Shown: positions 22,504 through 34,120 of the stretch, piece by piece
Layout of the letters: every line of letters starts with the position of its first letter
Position numbering within the stretch: the first letter of the stretch is position 1
Source of the DNA: Nilaparvata lugens
Taxonomy: Eukaryota > Arthropoda > Insecta > Hemiptera > Delphacidae
NCBI RefSeq assembly: GCF_014356525.2
Contig: NC_052507.1
Span: 57,196,362 to 57,260,361 of the forward strand
Direction: 5' to 3'
DNA: 64,000 nucleotides
Position numbers and translations under genes: made by a program
Notes under the pieces: generated by a model
Database searches by the model: none
The model's input: the letters and a program-made list of their open reading frames with translations, nothing else
Told to the model about the DNA's origin: nothing

Positions 22504-23240
22504 TTACAATATTGCACACATACTTGATTTTGATCTTTCTTTGTCAATCTTGTTCTAAGCCTGTTTCATCTGAAGAATCTCGTAAAAAATTCCAGATAAG
22601 TTTATTTAATTGTTCTTTTGTTAAATGAGCATTGTTTTCTATTATAACCTTCTTAATTCTATTGATAGAGTGTGTAAGGATTGTACACACACATGAGCCT
22701 GGGATATCGCCATTCTCCAGAATTTATCATATGATGTACCATATAAATCACAAACAAGAATATGATTATAGTTATCACTATGCCAAACTCCTAATTTTTC
22801 ATAATCTCTCACAAAAGTTAAATATTGTAGATTTGTCATCCTTTTTCTGCTAACTGGTCCAATAATCTAGGTGCATGTCCAAGAGTTCACTTAATTTATA
22901 TTGATATCTCATTTTTTCTAAAGGAACAGAATGTATTCACTTAATTGATTAAAATGTCTATCTATAATGAATTGAACGCACAAATCTGAAGACTTCAACT
23001 CAGACTCCACTGATCCCGCACCAAACACATTATCCATCTCAGTACAGTAGCTTGATGTTGTATCGGCAAAGACAAGATCACTACTAACAGATTAGCTTGC
23101 TCTAGCTTATTATTATTATTATTATGAAAAGCACACTCTAGCGATAATTTATTGTACTTTATAGTACTCTACTTATATATATATTTGGTTACAGTTATTA
23201 AATATTTCATTGTTTTCACAGCATTTTCTCACCTCTCAAC
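22504..23240. other. Unassigned region with a possible minus-strand reading frame
   Basis: A 65-residue minus-strand frame (22642-22839, containing FVRDYEKLGVWHSDNYNHIL) looks protein-like and may continue upstream in a neighbouring frame. I recognise no family. It lies on the same strand as the BIR gene to its right and could be another accessory gene of the Polinton locus. Confidence 0.3.
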
Positions 23241-23500
23241 TCGAGGAGTCAAAGGCAGTATCTACACCTGAGAGAAATCAATCATACCATAGACCGCTAT
23301 CTACACCTGTACCATAGCCCGCTCTCTACACCTGTACCATAGGCCGCTATCTACACCTCTACACTCGAGGAGATTCACGCAGCATCAACCAGTACATGTA
23401 AGTACATTTTTACTTCGATTTTATCCTCTGAGGAGGAAAATTGTGCTCCGAGGACAGTTTTTCTCCTCCGAGGACAGTTCTTGTCCTCGGAGGATAAAAA
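23241..23500. repeat. 26-bp minisatellite and GAGGA-rich motif cluster
   Basis: Three to four imperfect 26-bp units (CTATCTACACCTGTACCATA core) lie at about 23260-23370. A donor-like GTACATGTAAGTAC follows, then direct and inverted copies of TCCTCCGAGGACAG at 23430-23495 that can form a hairpin. Confidence 0.6.
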
Positions 23501-23505
23501 ACCTT

Positions 23506-23827
23506 CTACATTATACTGCATGCTTGTGATTTTTTCGCTTCATCTGTATGATGAGCTTCTTCTTCTTCTTCTTCTTTTTTCTTACACTCATCAGCATATA
23601 AACAAAACGGTAAATGCATTACTTTTTCAAATGGTTCAACGATAATATATTTACAAAACACACATTGTAGATAGTGATAGTTATGTAAGAAATAACCATT
23701 TCTTGCAAAATAGTCTGCTCTATCAGTTAATGGTTTGCAAATGTAACAATTAGATGGGTGGAGGTAGTTTTTCAAAGTACTCTCCTTGTACAGATAAATC
23801 TTCTGGCATATTGGTAAATGATAAATA
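23506..23827 (-). pseudogene. Second BIR-like half of an IAP-type gene (separated by element 3)
   Basis: BIR domains bind zinc and, in inhibitor-of-apoptosis proteins of insects and large DNA viruses, caspases or their activators. This segment has an acceptable but diverged BIR: DRADYFARNGYFLHN, then CVFCKY and, after the usual spacing, HLPFC. The C-terminus is acidic and Lys-rich with no RING finger. The open frame extends right into the LTR of element 3, but that part is retrotransposon sequence. The first BIR is at 28077-28392 on the same strand, on the other side of element 3. The two halves are one nucleotide out of register at the junction, so the gene is broken even apart from the insertion. 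Confidence 0.6.
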
Positions 23828-24058
23828 TGTAAGAAGCTGGTTGCTCTACATTCACGCTTCTTCTTTCTAATCATATGAACCATATGACTTGTTAATAATT
23901 TACTAATGTTGTTTATCAAACTATCATTGAATGTTCATATTTGTACAGTTCAAGTTATTGAGATTATTTATATTATAATTGACATTAAAAATCGATTTTC
24001 TAAAGTAAATGAAAATCTTTCGTCAATTATTCATTAATGTGCGAAGTAAGATCATTAT
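23828..24058 (+). repeat. 5' LTR of element 3
   Basis: 231 bp, same as 27842-28072. No TGG primer-binding site is obvious immediately after it. Confidence 0.9.
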
Positions 24059-24124
24059 AAATCGATTTTTTTGTTCAACATGCCGAAAAAAGGTAAGAGT
24101 GAATTTTCAATTGATATTGATAGA

Positions 24125-24640
24125 AATTTGTTTTGGAAAAATTCTCAGGGAAAATTGGACAAAATGCAAAATTCTGGCTGGAAGATTTTGAGAAAGAATG
24201 TATCCGTTACAATATCCACAACGATGAAGAAAAAATAACATGTTTAAGACTATTTTTAGAAGGGAGTTCTGAAGATTGGTATACTTCCAACAATATAAAT
24301 TAGGATTGAAAAATTGGAATTTGTGGTCAAAAACATTTCTCCAAACTTTTTCTAATAAAGGCTGGTCAAATGTGAGATATGCATATTCATTCAAATACAT
24401 TGAAATTTTGGATCTATGCTTGATTATGCTTTGAAGAAGGAACGATTATTGCTTGAATGTGAGAGAACTATGACAGATGAATCTAGAATCTCACATATTG
24501 TTGTGGGACTACCAGTTCATATTCAGAATAGATTAGATAAGGAAAATATCGAGACCACAGAAGATCTGATGAATGAGATTCAAAAATATGATTCATTCAC
24601 AAACTCAACGGACATAGTCATATAAATAGCCAGAAAAAAG
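24125..24640 (+). pseudogene. Element 3 gag
   Basis: Capsid-like motifs appear in successive frames: FWLEDFEKECIRYNIH and LFLEGSSEDWY near 24170-24280, then ALKKERLLLECERTMTDESR and VVGLPVHIQNRLDKENIET at 24416-24625. A stop near 24301 and a frameshift separate them. A short region follows before protease; no clear zinc knuckle was seen. Confidence 0.65.
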
Positions 24641-24839
24641 ACTCAACAAAGATGGAAGAGATAAGAAGAAAGAAGACTCCTTGTTCTGTATGTACAGCCT
24701 TGGGAAAACCAAATCGCTTTCATCCTGCAGAGATCTGTAGGAATAGAAATAAAACAGTGAATTTCACAACCTGTGAGGAAAATACACTCGATGTTGATAA
24801 CTCAAAAAACTGAATAAGCCGGCGTGTAAGTTCATTCCA

Positions 24840-26105
24840 TTGATTACAGTTAATGTACTAGTTGATAAAAAGAAGATTGTAAAAGGGGTTTATGACAGTG
24901 GCTCAAATATCACTCTAATAAATCAGAAAATTGTTGATGAGCTGAAGACAAAACTTATGAACGACCATAACCTTTTTCGAACTATTAGTGGTGTGAATTT
25001 TACAAATCGCCGGGCCAAAATTCCAATGAAAATCAATAAAATCGAAGAAATATTAGATGTATATGTTGTGAAGAACAATAATTTCTCTTATGACTTACTT
25101 CTTGGATTGGATGCAATAAAAAAGTTCAAATTGATACAGAATGAAAATTTAGAAATTTTACAGAAGGTTGATGACAAAACAGATGTTGAAAGATTGAATT
25201 ATGAGTCATCTGTCTTCTCTGTAAATATGGAAAGCAATCTGAATTATCTTGATACTGAAAAGAGACAAACAATAACAAGGCTGATTGAAGGTTATGAATC
25301 ACTATTTGCAAAACACAAATATGATGTAGGTGAGGTAAAACATGCAGAGGCAGAAATCAAACTTTCAGAAGATAGATATATTATTAAGAAGCCATACAGA
25401 ACGTGTATCCCAGATAAAAAAGAAATAGAACAACAAATTTCAAAACTTTTAGAGGCAGGATTGATTGAATATTCAACTTCACCATTTGCATCTCCTGTTA
25501 CACTTGCCTTCAAACGAGAAGAAAAAAAAAATCACGGCTATGTATTGACTTCCGGGAACTGAACAAAATTGTAATACCAGAGCCACAACCATTCCCAAGA
25601 ATAGAAGATATAACAGTGAAGGCTGGTAATTGTAAATGGTACACAGTACTTGATGTTAATTCAGCATTCTGGACAATACCAATAAAAAAGAAGACAGAAT
25701 GAAAACTGCATTTGTGACCCACGAAGGCCATTATCAATGGTTACGGATACCATTTGGTTTGAAGACCGCGCCTGCAATTTTTCAAAGAATATTGGGTAAC
25801 ACTTTACAAAAAAATAAGTTGACTGATTTTTGTACTTGCTACATTGATGATATTTTAATATTTTCAAAGACATTTGAGGAACACTTGAAACATATAAACC
25901 TCGTACTTGATGCGGTTTATAAGAAGGTTCAAGCTGAAATTGGAAAAATGTAACTTTGCAAGGAGTTCAATTAAATATTTGGGACACATAATTGAAAATA
26001 ACTCAGTCCGTCCACTCATGACAATCTCAAAGCAATTGAAAATTTCCCACAACCGAAAACCAAGAAGAATGTACGCCAGTTTTTGGGAAAATAAATTTCT
26101 ATTAT
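24840..26105 (+). pseudogene. Element 3 protease and reverse transcriptase
   Basis: The protease active site is in VYDSGSNITLI (about residue 20), and a second protease strand has YDLLLGLDAI. RT begins near residue 190 with KKPYRTCIPDKKEIEQQI and LIEYSTSPFASPV. A run of A at 25521-25530 shifts the frame. The RT then shows LCIDFRELNK, YTVLDVNSAFWTIP (motif A), PFGLKTAPAIFQ (motif B) and CYIDDILIFS (motif C, YIDD). A stop near 25700 and a frameshift near 25945 precede CNFARSSIKYLGHIIE. Confidence 0.85.
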
Positions 26106-26123
26106 AAATACATAGAGAATGCA

Positions 26124-26735
26124 GTGAAAGTTCTAGAACCTTTACACAATCTACTGAGGAAGGACATACCTTTTATCTGGTCAGAGACATGTGATAAAGC
26201 TTTCCAAAACGTGAAGAAATACTTATGTTCTAGTCCCGTATTACAAATTTATGATTATGAAAAACCAGTATTCATTTTCACCGATGCCAGTGGAGAGGGA
26301 TTTGGAGCAGTACTGAAACAACCAAAAGAAAATAATGAGCTTCATCCAGTAGCATATTTTTCAAAAAAACTGAGCCCTGCTCAAAAGAAGAAAAAAGCTA
26401 TTTATCTGGAATGTATGGCTATAAAAGAGACAATTATGTATTGGCAATATTGGTTGATAGGACGGAAGTTTACAGTGATCACAGACCACAAACCATTGGA
26501 GAATCTTAGAGTGAAAGCACGAACCGATGAAGAATTGGGAGATCTTGTATACTACCTATCGCAATATGATTTCACATTGATATATAGCCCAGGAAAAGGA
26601 AATGTTGAAGCAGATACTTTATCAAGAAATCCAGTTTTAGAGCACTTTGAAGGAAATGAAGACATTTTAACAGTTGTGAATTTGATATCTATACAAGAAA
26701 TAAAAGACGATCAAGAAAAAACAAAGAAGCAATAA
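26124..26735 (+). pseudogene. Element 3 RNase H segment
   Basis: Open for 203 codons. It contains the RT connection (FIWSETCDKAFQNVK), then the RNase H acidic motifs in IFTDASGEGFGAVL, YLECMAIKETI and VITDHKPLENL, and the C-terminal SPGKGNVEADTLSRNP. RNase H removes RNA from the cDNA hybrid. It is in a different frame from the preceding RT. Confidence 0.85.
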
Positions 26736-26781
26736 TGAATAATAGGAATGTTGAATATAAAGAGGAATATTCTACAAATGT

Positions 26782-27579
26782 ATGAAAGGAAACAAAAGAA
26801 TCTTCCTTTCTCAAGAAAAGGGTAAAGAATTGATTGAGAAAATTCATTTTCAACTAGGACATATCGGAACTCACCACACACTATTACACATACGTCCACA
26901 TTACTACTTTTCCAACATGGATGAAATGGTCAAGCGCTATTGTGATTCGTGTCATATATGTAAGAAGAATAAAACAAGAAGAGGTCGCTCAATAGGATTA
27001 CTTTCACAATTGGGTCCAGCTAGTGAACCGTATGAGATCATGTCGATAGATACTGTTGGAGGGTTTGGTGGAAACAACTCAACAAAACGATACCTACACA
27101 TATTGGTCGATCACTTCTCTAGATATGCATTCACTTCAAGCTCTAGCGGTCAAACTACTAAAGAATACATTCGTTTGCTAGATCCTATCTTACAAAACCA
27201 TTCTGTCAAGATCCTATTAGCTGATCAATATGCGTCTATCAAATCAAAAAAGTTTAGAGATTACCTACTCGAAAAAGGTGTTACAATGGTGTTCACATCG
27301 GTAGATTGCCCACAATCAAATGGTCTTAATGAGCGGCTAAACCAGACATTGGTGAATCGTATTAGATGCAAAGTGAATAGTCCAGAAGGAAGAACGCAGA
27401 CGTGGTCGAAAATAGCGGAAAGTTGCACATCAGAATACAACAAGACAATCCATAGCACTACTAAATTTACACCAAGATATCTGCTATTGGGAGAGGATTT
27501 GGAAATAATACCATCACAACTGAGGAAAAAACGAAACTTACAAATAGACAGAGAAGAAGCAATAAAAATTCCAATTTAA
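26782..27579 (+). pseudogene. Element 3 integrase
   Basis: Zinc domain H22, H27, C57, C60 (HFQLGHIGTHH and CDSCHICKK), and core residues D90 (SIDTVGG), D148 (LLADQYA) and E184 (NGLNERLN), close to canonical spacing. The open frame ends with a stop at 27577-27579. The expected C-terminal domain up to about 27700 is only hinted at in another frame. Confidence 0.85.
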
Positions 27580-27841
27580 ACCACAAACGGAACAAACTGA
27601 GATGTGATAAGAACAGAAGAATATATGGTTTCAAGGAAAAAGAACTAGTGTATATAGAAAAAGGGAACAAGTTGAATAGAAATAAATTCAGATGAAGTTA
27701 GAAGTGGACCGTTCCCCATTATAAGAAGAATATCAAACTCAATGTATGAAGTGGCCTGCGGAATCAATGGGAGTGAACCAATCATCTGTCACTCAAGCAA
27801 ATTGACACCTTCGAGGAAGTTTCTCGTTCAAGGGGGGGAGA

Positions 27842-28072
27842 TGTAAGAAGCTGGTTGCTCTACATTCACGCTTCTTCTTTCTAATCATATGAACCATATG
27901 ACTTGTTAATAATTTACTAATGTTGTTTATCAAACTATCATTGAATGTTCATATTTGTACAGTTTAAGTTATTGAGATTATTTATATTATAATTGACATT
28001 AAAAATCGATTTTCTAAAGTAAATGAAAATCTTTCGTCAATTATTCATTAATGTGCGAAGTAAGATCATTAT
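27842..28072 (+). repeat. 3' LTR of element 3
   Basis: 231 bp, preceded by the polypurine tract (27830-27840) and followed by the AAATA target duplication. Confidence 0.9.
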
Positions 28073-28076
28073 AAAT

Positions 28077-28383
28077 ATCTTTCTTCATATTCTCGTAGAA
28101 TATTATTATCGTAATTCTCATCTTCAATTGTTATATTTCCTTTCCTTCTACAGTTCGGGCTAAACTTTGCATGTTCGTTGGCTACAACATCATTTTGCTC
28201 CCAATCTCCTATACAAACTGAACAAAATACGCAGCGTACAATGTCCGGTTCACTTGCGAATATAAATCCCTCTTTCGCCATGTTTTCCGCGGACAAATGC
28301 GGAGAAGATTTCAACCATCTTTTATCGAATGTTAATAATCTCAATCTTTCATGTAACATTATCTGTCCTTGTGATAACATCAT
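28077..28383 (-). pseudogene. First BIR half of an IAP-type gene, cut by element 3
   Basis: The best start is the ATG at 28381-28383. A well-preserved BIR follows: RLRLLTFDKRW, then EGFIFASEPDIVRCVFCSVC and W-EQNDVVANEH, then FSPNC, with the C-x2-C-x16-H-x6-C zinc ligand pattern. Spacing and residues are typical of insect and baculovirus IAP BIRs. About 100 bp separate it from the oppositely oriented polymerase gene at 28487, so the two could share a divergent promoter. The reading frame is cut by the 3' LTR of element 3 and resumes as a second BIR-like domain at 23827. No RING was seen in either half. Confidence 0.8.
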
Positions 28384-28486
28384 GGATGCCAATTCACAAC
28401 TGATTGTGAATTACATTCCTTTACACATACTATTAATTATTGCCCCTATGCCATCCTGATCATTATTCTTTTGTTTTTTCAGTATC

Positions 28487-31400
28487 ATGCCGAGGGAACG
28501 CAGACTTCGTGGGATCAATTCAAGCGCAGTGCGCCATCGCATCACCCTCGATGACGAGGATATTGACATTGAGAGTGTGCTTGAGAGGACGAAAACTCGA
28601 GTTTTCAAGATAATTAGGGAGCATGCGGCACGGTATGATGCAAATGTAAAGTGGTACATAGTTTTAAACGTTTTATTGTATAAATTAGTGGTGCTGGATG
28701 ACAAGGTTGATGAGTCTGTTTCATCTCTAATAAATCTGCATAGTTACTCCAACATAGCGCTAAACGTGCTTGAGAACTATGACGACTTCAATGAGCATTT
28801 TTTCTTGGCTGTGAGAAAAATCATCATGTCTTTCGAAAATTTCGTAAGACATGGGAGCGGATGGGTGTTGAAGAAAATTGAATCACTGGATGTAAATGTA
28901 ATCAAATATAATCCAATATACACATCCAGTTACATTCAAACACCACAGTTTTTGAAAAACAAAAAATGTATTATAAATGTCAAAAATCTTTCTGATGAAA
29001 AAATGTTTTTTGTGGTCGGTCCTCGCATATTTCCATCAGAAACCAAGGAACTCGGACTTGACTGTAAAGTATTTGAGCAAGTTTGCTCACAGACTCAATA
29101 TGCGAGGTGTAAATTTCCCGGTGACGACACGCGATATTAAGAAATTCGAAATACTCAATCCGGACATTGCAATTCACGTCATCGCGTATGACAACAAAAA
29201 ATTTTTTCCCTACCGTACAAGCATTTTCCGCATGCATAAACACCAAATTAATCTTTTAATGTTGAAAGCTGATGCAGGAAAAACACATTATTGTTTAATC
29301 AACACCGCTAACGGAAAAAACGGTTTATCGCGTCTTTTCTGTCACCTTTCAAAACACCATGGACAAGTACATGTTTGTAATTTCTGTTTTCACCGGTTCA
29401 CATCAAACAAATCTATAAATTGTGACGGGAAAGCAAATTTGATGAAACATATGGAACTTTGTTCCAAGTTTGAATCTCAGCGCGTTTCATATCCTGAACG
29501 CGGAGAGACAATTAAATTCAAAAAACTAGGCGCGACGTTAAAGAAAAAGTACACCATTTACGCGGATTTAGAAACATACGTTGTGAATATTAATGATGAT
29601 GATGTTGATGATGATTCCGATTCCGATGAAATTACTCGTAGTTACACAAAGAAAACGGCGCGGCATATTCCTTGCGGGTATTGTTTCGTTGTTATAGATG
29701 TAAACGGAGAAATTGCATACGGACCTGTACTCCATAGATCGAGTAGTTTAGACGAAAAAATCATGGAGAAATTTCTTCAGGAAATTACAGATCTTGGCGA
29801 AATTTTGTATCAGGATATGAAACGAGAAATTCCGATGCAACATTTGTCCGAAAGTGAAGAGCGCGAATTTCAAAATTCAGTAAACTGCGGGCTTTGTGCT
29901 GAACCGTTCTCAGAAACCGATATTAAATGTCGACACCACGCGCATGAAACCGGTAACTACCTATGTGCAGCACATGTTTCTTGCAATTTAACAGCTCGTA
30001 CTCCGGAGTACATTTCGTGTTATTTCCATAATTTCTCCGGTTTTGATTCGCATTTTATTCTGAAAGCGCTTGGTAAATGTAAAAAAGAAATATCCTGCAT
30101 CGCGAATACGTCAGAGAGATTTTTAACACTTTCGGTAGGCAAAATTAAATTTCTAGATTCCTACAAGTTTATGTCTGAATCCTTGGAAGTATTGGTGCGT
30201 AATTTGGTAGAAAGTACAGACATGGAAAAGAAGTTCGAAAGATTATTTTTGGTGTTTCATGATCCACCTTGCGAACACAGACAGCTCTTGTTGAAAAAAG
30301 GAGTATATCCCTACTCATACATGAGCTGTCCCGAAAAATTCGCGGAAACATCGCTCCCTCCCATTGAATGTTTTCATAATGACTTAACTGATACACCTCT
30401 GTCTCGCGAAGAATATGAGCATGCGCAAAGAGTGTTCTCAACATTCAAGCTAAAAAATCTGGGTGAATATCACGATTTTTATTTATGTTTGGACGTAATG
30501 CTATTAGCGGTAGTTTTTGAATCCATGAGGTCTACGCTTTTTAGCTCATACGGTCTTGATGTGACACATTTTCTTTCTCTCGCGCACTTCACCTGGAATT
30601 GCATGCTGAAACACACTAAAGTCGAACTGCAATTACTTACAGATCCGGACATGCATCTTATGTTTGAGGCGGGGATGAGGGGTGGGGTGTCATTTATCGG
30701 TAAACGTTATTGCGAAGCAAATAACAAACATCTACCCGAAACATACGATCCTTCAAAACCGTCTAAGTATCTGCTTTATATCGATGCAAACAGTTTATAC
30801 TCGGAAGCTATGAGCAGACCCCTCCCTTTTGGGAATTTCAAATTCCTCACAGAGGAAGAAATTTCCAAACTTGATTTCGAGAATTTGGACAGCAATTCAG
30901 GAACTGGTTACGTAATTGAATGTGATCTCGAGTACCCGAAAGATTTACACGATAAGCATGCCAGCTTCCCTCTCGCGCCGCTACACTTAACTCCACCGCG
31001 GGAATTGCTGTCCGAGTATCAGACAAATGAGAACGGTCAGGGAGTGACCAGAAAACTCATGAACACACTTTTTAACCGTGAAAAGTACATTGTACACTAT
31101 GTCAATTTAAAACTCTACCTTCAGCTCGGTTTGAAATTATTGAAAGTGCATCGCGTCATTAGTTTTTCCCAATCTCCCTGGCTGAAAAGCTACATCAACT
31201 TCAATATCCGGAATAGACAGAACGCGAAAAATAAATTTGAAATATCCTTCTTTAAGGCCTGTTGTAACTTGATATTTGGAAAAACTATACAATCAGTTCG
31301 GAAACATATGAATGTTAAAATTATTACAGATGAAAAACGATTGGACAAGTACATTTCAAATCCGTTATGCAAACGCTGGCAAATAATTAGTCCGGACGTG

Positions 31401-32058
31401 ATCGCGGTTTTCTCTCGCAAGTTGGAACTTAAAATGAACAAACCTGTCTATTCCGGCTTTTCCGTACTGGAGTTGAGTAAATTCCATATGTACGATTTTT
31501 TCTATTGCAAGTTGCAAAAAATCGTACCCTGGAACTGCGTAGAACTGTGTATGACTGACACCGACAGTTTTCTTCTAAACCTAAAAGTCGAAGATGTGTA
31601 TCAGTTGATTAGAGAAAATTTGACCCTTTTCGATACTTCTAACTATCCACCTGCCCACCCTTGCTTTTCCATGGAGAGAAATAAAGTTGTAGGTAAGTTT
31701 AAGGATGAAACGGGGCTCAAGGCCGATCTCTAAATTTATAGGTCTTAGATCGAAACTTTACTGCTTTTTAGTTTGTAATGAGAATGATAACGAGGTTGTA
31801 AATAAATACGTAGCAAAAGGAGTAAAGTCATCGGTTAAATGTAGAAAACTTAATTTTAATTTGTATAAGAAATCATTGTTTGAACGTAGTGTACATGTAG
31901 AAAAATTTAGTATGTTAAGATCCTATAACCATAGTATGTTTCAGGTCAAATGTGCTAAGGTCTGTTTGAGTCCTTATGACGATAAAAGATACATTGAAGA
32001 AAATGGTCTGAATACTCTGCCTTTCGGTCATTATACCCTCAACACTTCAACTGATTGA
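28487..32058 (+). pseudogene. Polinton/Maverick protein-primed DNA polymerase B, two frameshifts
   Basis: Family B polymerase of self-synthesising transposons; it copies the element from a terminal protein. Three open parts read in order: 28487 to about 29010, about 29010-31733 and about 31715-32058. The first frameshift sits in the A6/T6 runs near 29000-29014, the second near 31715. The exonuclease motifs are IYADLETY (Exo I), FHNFSGFDSHF (Exo II) and YHDFYLCLDVML (Exo III). The polymerase motifs are YIDANSLYSEAM (A), KACCNLIFGKT (B) and MTDTDSFLL (C). A zinc-finger-like CNFCFHRF/H-x-C region lies before Exo I, as in Polinton polymerases. The C-terminal part has KFIGLRSKLYC. Total about 1,180 codons, normal for the family. 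All catalytic residues are kept, so decay is slight. Confidence 0.9.
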
Positions 32059-32117
32059 TCAGTATGTGTCGTGACAATCATCCAACACCACTAATTTGAT
32101 TTGTCTGTTGTAATATC

Positions 32118-33116
32118 ATGAATATTATTAGATCTAAGCTAGCTTTAGAGCTTCATAGCGTGCCGCGTGTGAACTATCCCACTCGCAAGTATGAACTGAA
32201 AAGTGAAAAAGATCTCCTTCAAGCAGACCTTATTGGAATGATAAGTTTATCACGTTTTAATAAGGGTTATAAATATATCTTAGTTGTTATTAATTGTTTT
32301 ACAAAATTTGCATATTGTGTACCATTAAAAGACAAGACAAGTCAATCTGTATTTAACGCTCTCCAACCAATTATTTCTAAAAATAAGGGCATTAAGCTGT
32401 TCCAAACAGATCAGGGAACAGAATTCTTCAATTCAAAAGTTAAAGCATTATTAGATAAATATAGTATTAAACATTACCATGTTTTTACCGATAAGAAAGC
32501 CTCCATAGTTGAAAGGTTTAATAGAACACTTAAAGCAAAAATTTATAGATATTTAACTGAGCATGGAACAAAAAACTGGTTAACCAATCTAGACAGTTTG
32601 GTTCAAAATTATAATGCTACAGTGCACAGTTCAATTAGAATGAAACCTAAAGATGTGGGGAAAAAAGATCGTACACATGTTTTATCGTCATTGAATTCTG
32701 CATTCAATAGACGATATAAATTGAAAAATTCAAAACCAAAATTTAAGCTAGGCGATATCGTGCGAATCTTGAAGAAACGATTATTTTTCGATAAATCTTA
32801 TAACATAAACTGGAGCGCAGAGTATTTTGTGATTCATTCTATATTTCCTTCCAAACCTATAACCTACTCACTGAGAGATCTAAACGGTGAAGTAATTAGT
32901 GGCCGGTTTTATGCAGAAGAAATTAAAAAAACGCAATTAAACAAAACGGAGAGACAAGTGTATTTGATTGAAAAAATATTAAAACGTGATAAAAAAGGAT
33001 TGTTAGTGAAATGGATTGGATTTTCTAAACCTAGCTATATTAGTAAAGATCAATTATTAGATGAAAATAATCTTTTGTACTCAATTGTAAATAACATGTA
33101 CATTTATTGTAAATAA
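32118..33116 (+). CDS. Polinton integrase (retroviral type) with chromodomain
   Basis: Intact 332-residue frame with the rve core: D37 in LQADLIG, D98 in FQTDQGTEF and E132 in IVERFNRTL, and the YNATVHSSIRMKP helix typical of Polinton and gypsy integrases. The C-terminal part has an SH3-like segment (KFKLGDIVRILKK) and ends with a chromodomain (YLIEKILKRD and LLVKWIGFSKPSYI), which in related enzymes directs integration to modified chromatin. There is no N-terminal zinc finger in frame; it may be missing or lie in the 60 bp after the polymerase. Same strand and close spacing with polymerase and ATPase. Confidence 0.9.
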   Translation: MNIIRSKLALELHSVPRVNYPTRKYELKSEKDLLQADLIGMISLSRFNKGYKYILVVINCFTKFAYCVPLKDKTSQSVFNALQPIISKNKGIKLFQTDQGTEFFNSKVKALLDKYSIKHYHVFTDKKASIVERFNRTLKAKIYRYLTEHGTKNWLTNLDSLVQNYNATVHSSIRMKPKDVGKKDRTHVLSSLNSAFNRRYKLKNSKPKFKLGDIVRILKKRLFFDKSYNINWSAEYFVIHSIFPSKPITYSLRDLNGEVISGRFYAEEIKKTQLNKTERQVYLIEKILKRDKKGLLVKWIGFSKPSYISKDQLLDENNLLYSIVNNMYIYCK

Positions 33117-33415
33117 TCTATCGAAGATTTTATTGTAAATATCATGATGTACATTTGTTGAAAATATATTAGAAGTATTATTTGACATCATAAAAAATTG
33201 GTTCTCATTTCGTAATATAAGAATCTTTTGAACATCCATAATCTGTCTGATGATGTGGAGAGGAGGTGGAGAGTGTTGCTCTGCATTCCAATCTCTGGGA
33301 AACGCCTCTCTCACACAAGTAGCGTCATCATGACCTCGGTCATTGTTCTAAATACCAGTGCCTTTGTTCTAACTATTCAGTGGCTTATCAGATCACGTAC
33401 TGTACGTTTGTAATC
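33117..33415 (+). other. 300-bp spacer between integrase and ATPase
   Basis: AT-rich, no supported gene. Probably holds the ATPase promoter or 5' UTR. Confidence 0.4.
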
Positions 33416-34099
33416 ATGAGCCAATTACCAATTGTTAACTTTGATACCTTAATTACAAATAAAGAAAAGCCTGCATTTTGTAAAAATGGAGATCTACTAC
33501 CTCACAATGCACGAATGTTAATTATATCTCCCAGTGCTGGGGGAAAAACAAATCTCTTATTTAATTTAGTATTTGCTGAAAATGGTTTAAAATTTAAGCA
33601 CATTTACTTATTTAGCAAAAGTTTATATCAACCAAAATATGTTTTTTTAAATAAGGTATTTGCAGGTTTGAAAAATATCGGATTTCACATGAAAGATGAT
33701 GTGAGCCAAATTCCCCATCCAAACCGTATCCCTGAATATAGCTTGGTAATTTTTGATGACTTGCAACTGAGTAATGTGCCACAGATAAGAGAATATTTTA
33801 CAATGGGTCGTCATCGAAATATTGACACTGCATATTTAATTCAGAGTTATGGTGCCACACAGAAACATTTCACTAGAGATAACGCAAATATGATTATTAT
33901 TTTTAAAATGGATTTATTGAGTCTGAAATTAATTCACAGAGATCATGTTGGAGGAGATATGTCTTATAAAGATTTCAGTAAACTTTGTCATACAGTTTGG
34001 AATCGTAAACCACATAATTTTCTTACAATTTTAAAAGAATGTAATATAAAGGAAGGAAAATATCGGGATTCACTGGACACGATTCTTTCCGTTCAGTAG
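33416..34099 (+). CDS. Polinton packaging ATPase (FtsK/HerA, A32-like)
   Basis: In Polintons and related viruses this enzyme is thought to pump DNA into capsids. I choose the ATG at 33416 (MSQLPIVNFDTL), giving 227 residues; an in-frame ATG at 33380 adds 12 atypical residues. Walker A is SPSAGGKTNL, with the GKT intact. Walker B is LVIFDDLQL. A conserved YFTMGRHRNIDTAYLIQSY follows, including the Gln sensor expected in this family. The frame is complete. The next gene starts 21 bp downstream on the same strand. Confidence 0.88.
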   Translation: MSQLPIVNFDTLITNKEKPAFCKNGDLLPHNARMLIISPSAGGKTNLLFNLVFAENGLKFKHIYLFSKSLYQPKYVFLNKVFAGLKNIGFHMKDDVSQIPHPNRIPEYSLVIFDDLQLSNVPQIREYFTMGRHRNIDTAYLIQSYGATQKHFTRDNANMIIIFKMDLLSLKLIHRDHVGGDMSYKDFSKLCHTVWNRKPHNFLTILKECNIKEGKYRDSLDTILSVQ

Positions 34100-34120
34100 A
34101 GATTAATTCTTTGTGCAGTC

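Larger units (their letters stand above)
23828..28072 (+). mobile_element. LTR retrotransposon, element 3 (Ty3/gypsy, 4.2 kb)
   Basis: 231-bp LTRs at 23828-24058 and 27842-28072, starting TGTAAGAAGC, enclose gag, protease, RT, RNase H and integrase on the plus strand. AAATA precedes the 5' LTR (23823-23827) and follows the 3' LTR (28073-28077), a 5-bp target duplication. A polypurine tract AAGGGGGGGAG abuts the 3' LTR. Identity between LTRs is almost complete (one difference noticed), so insertion is recent, yet the coding region has frameshifts. It interrupts the BIR gene. Confidence 0.9.
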
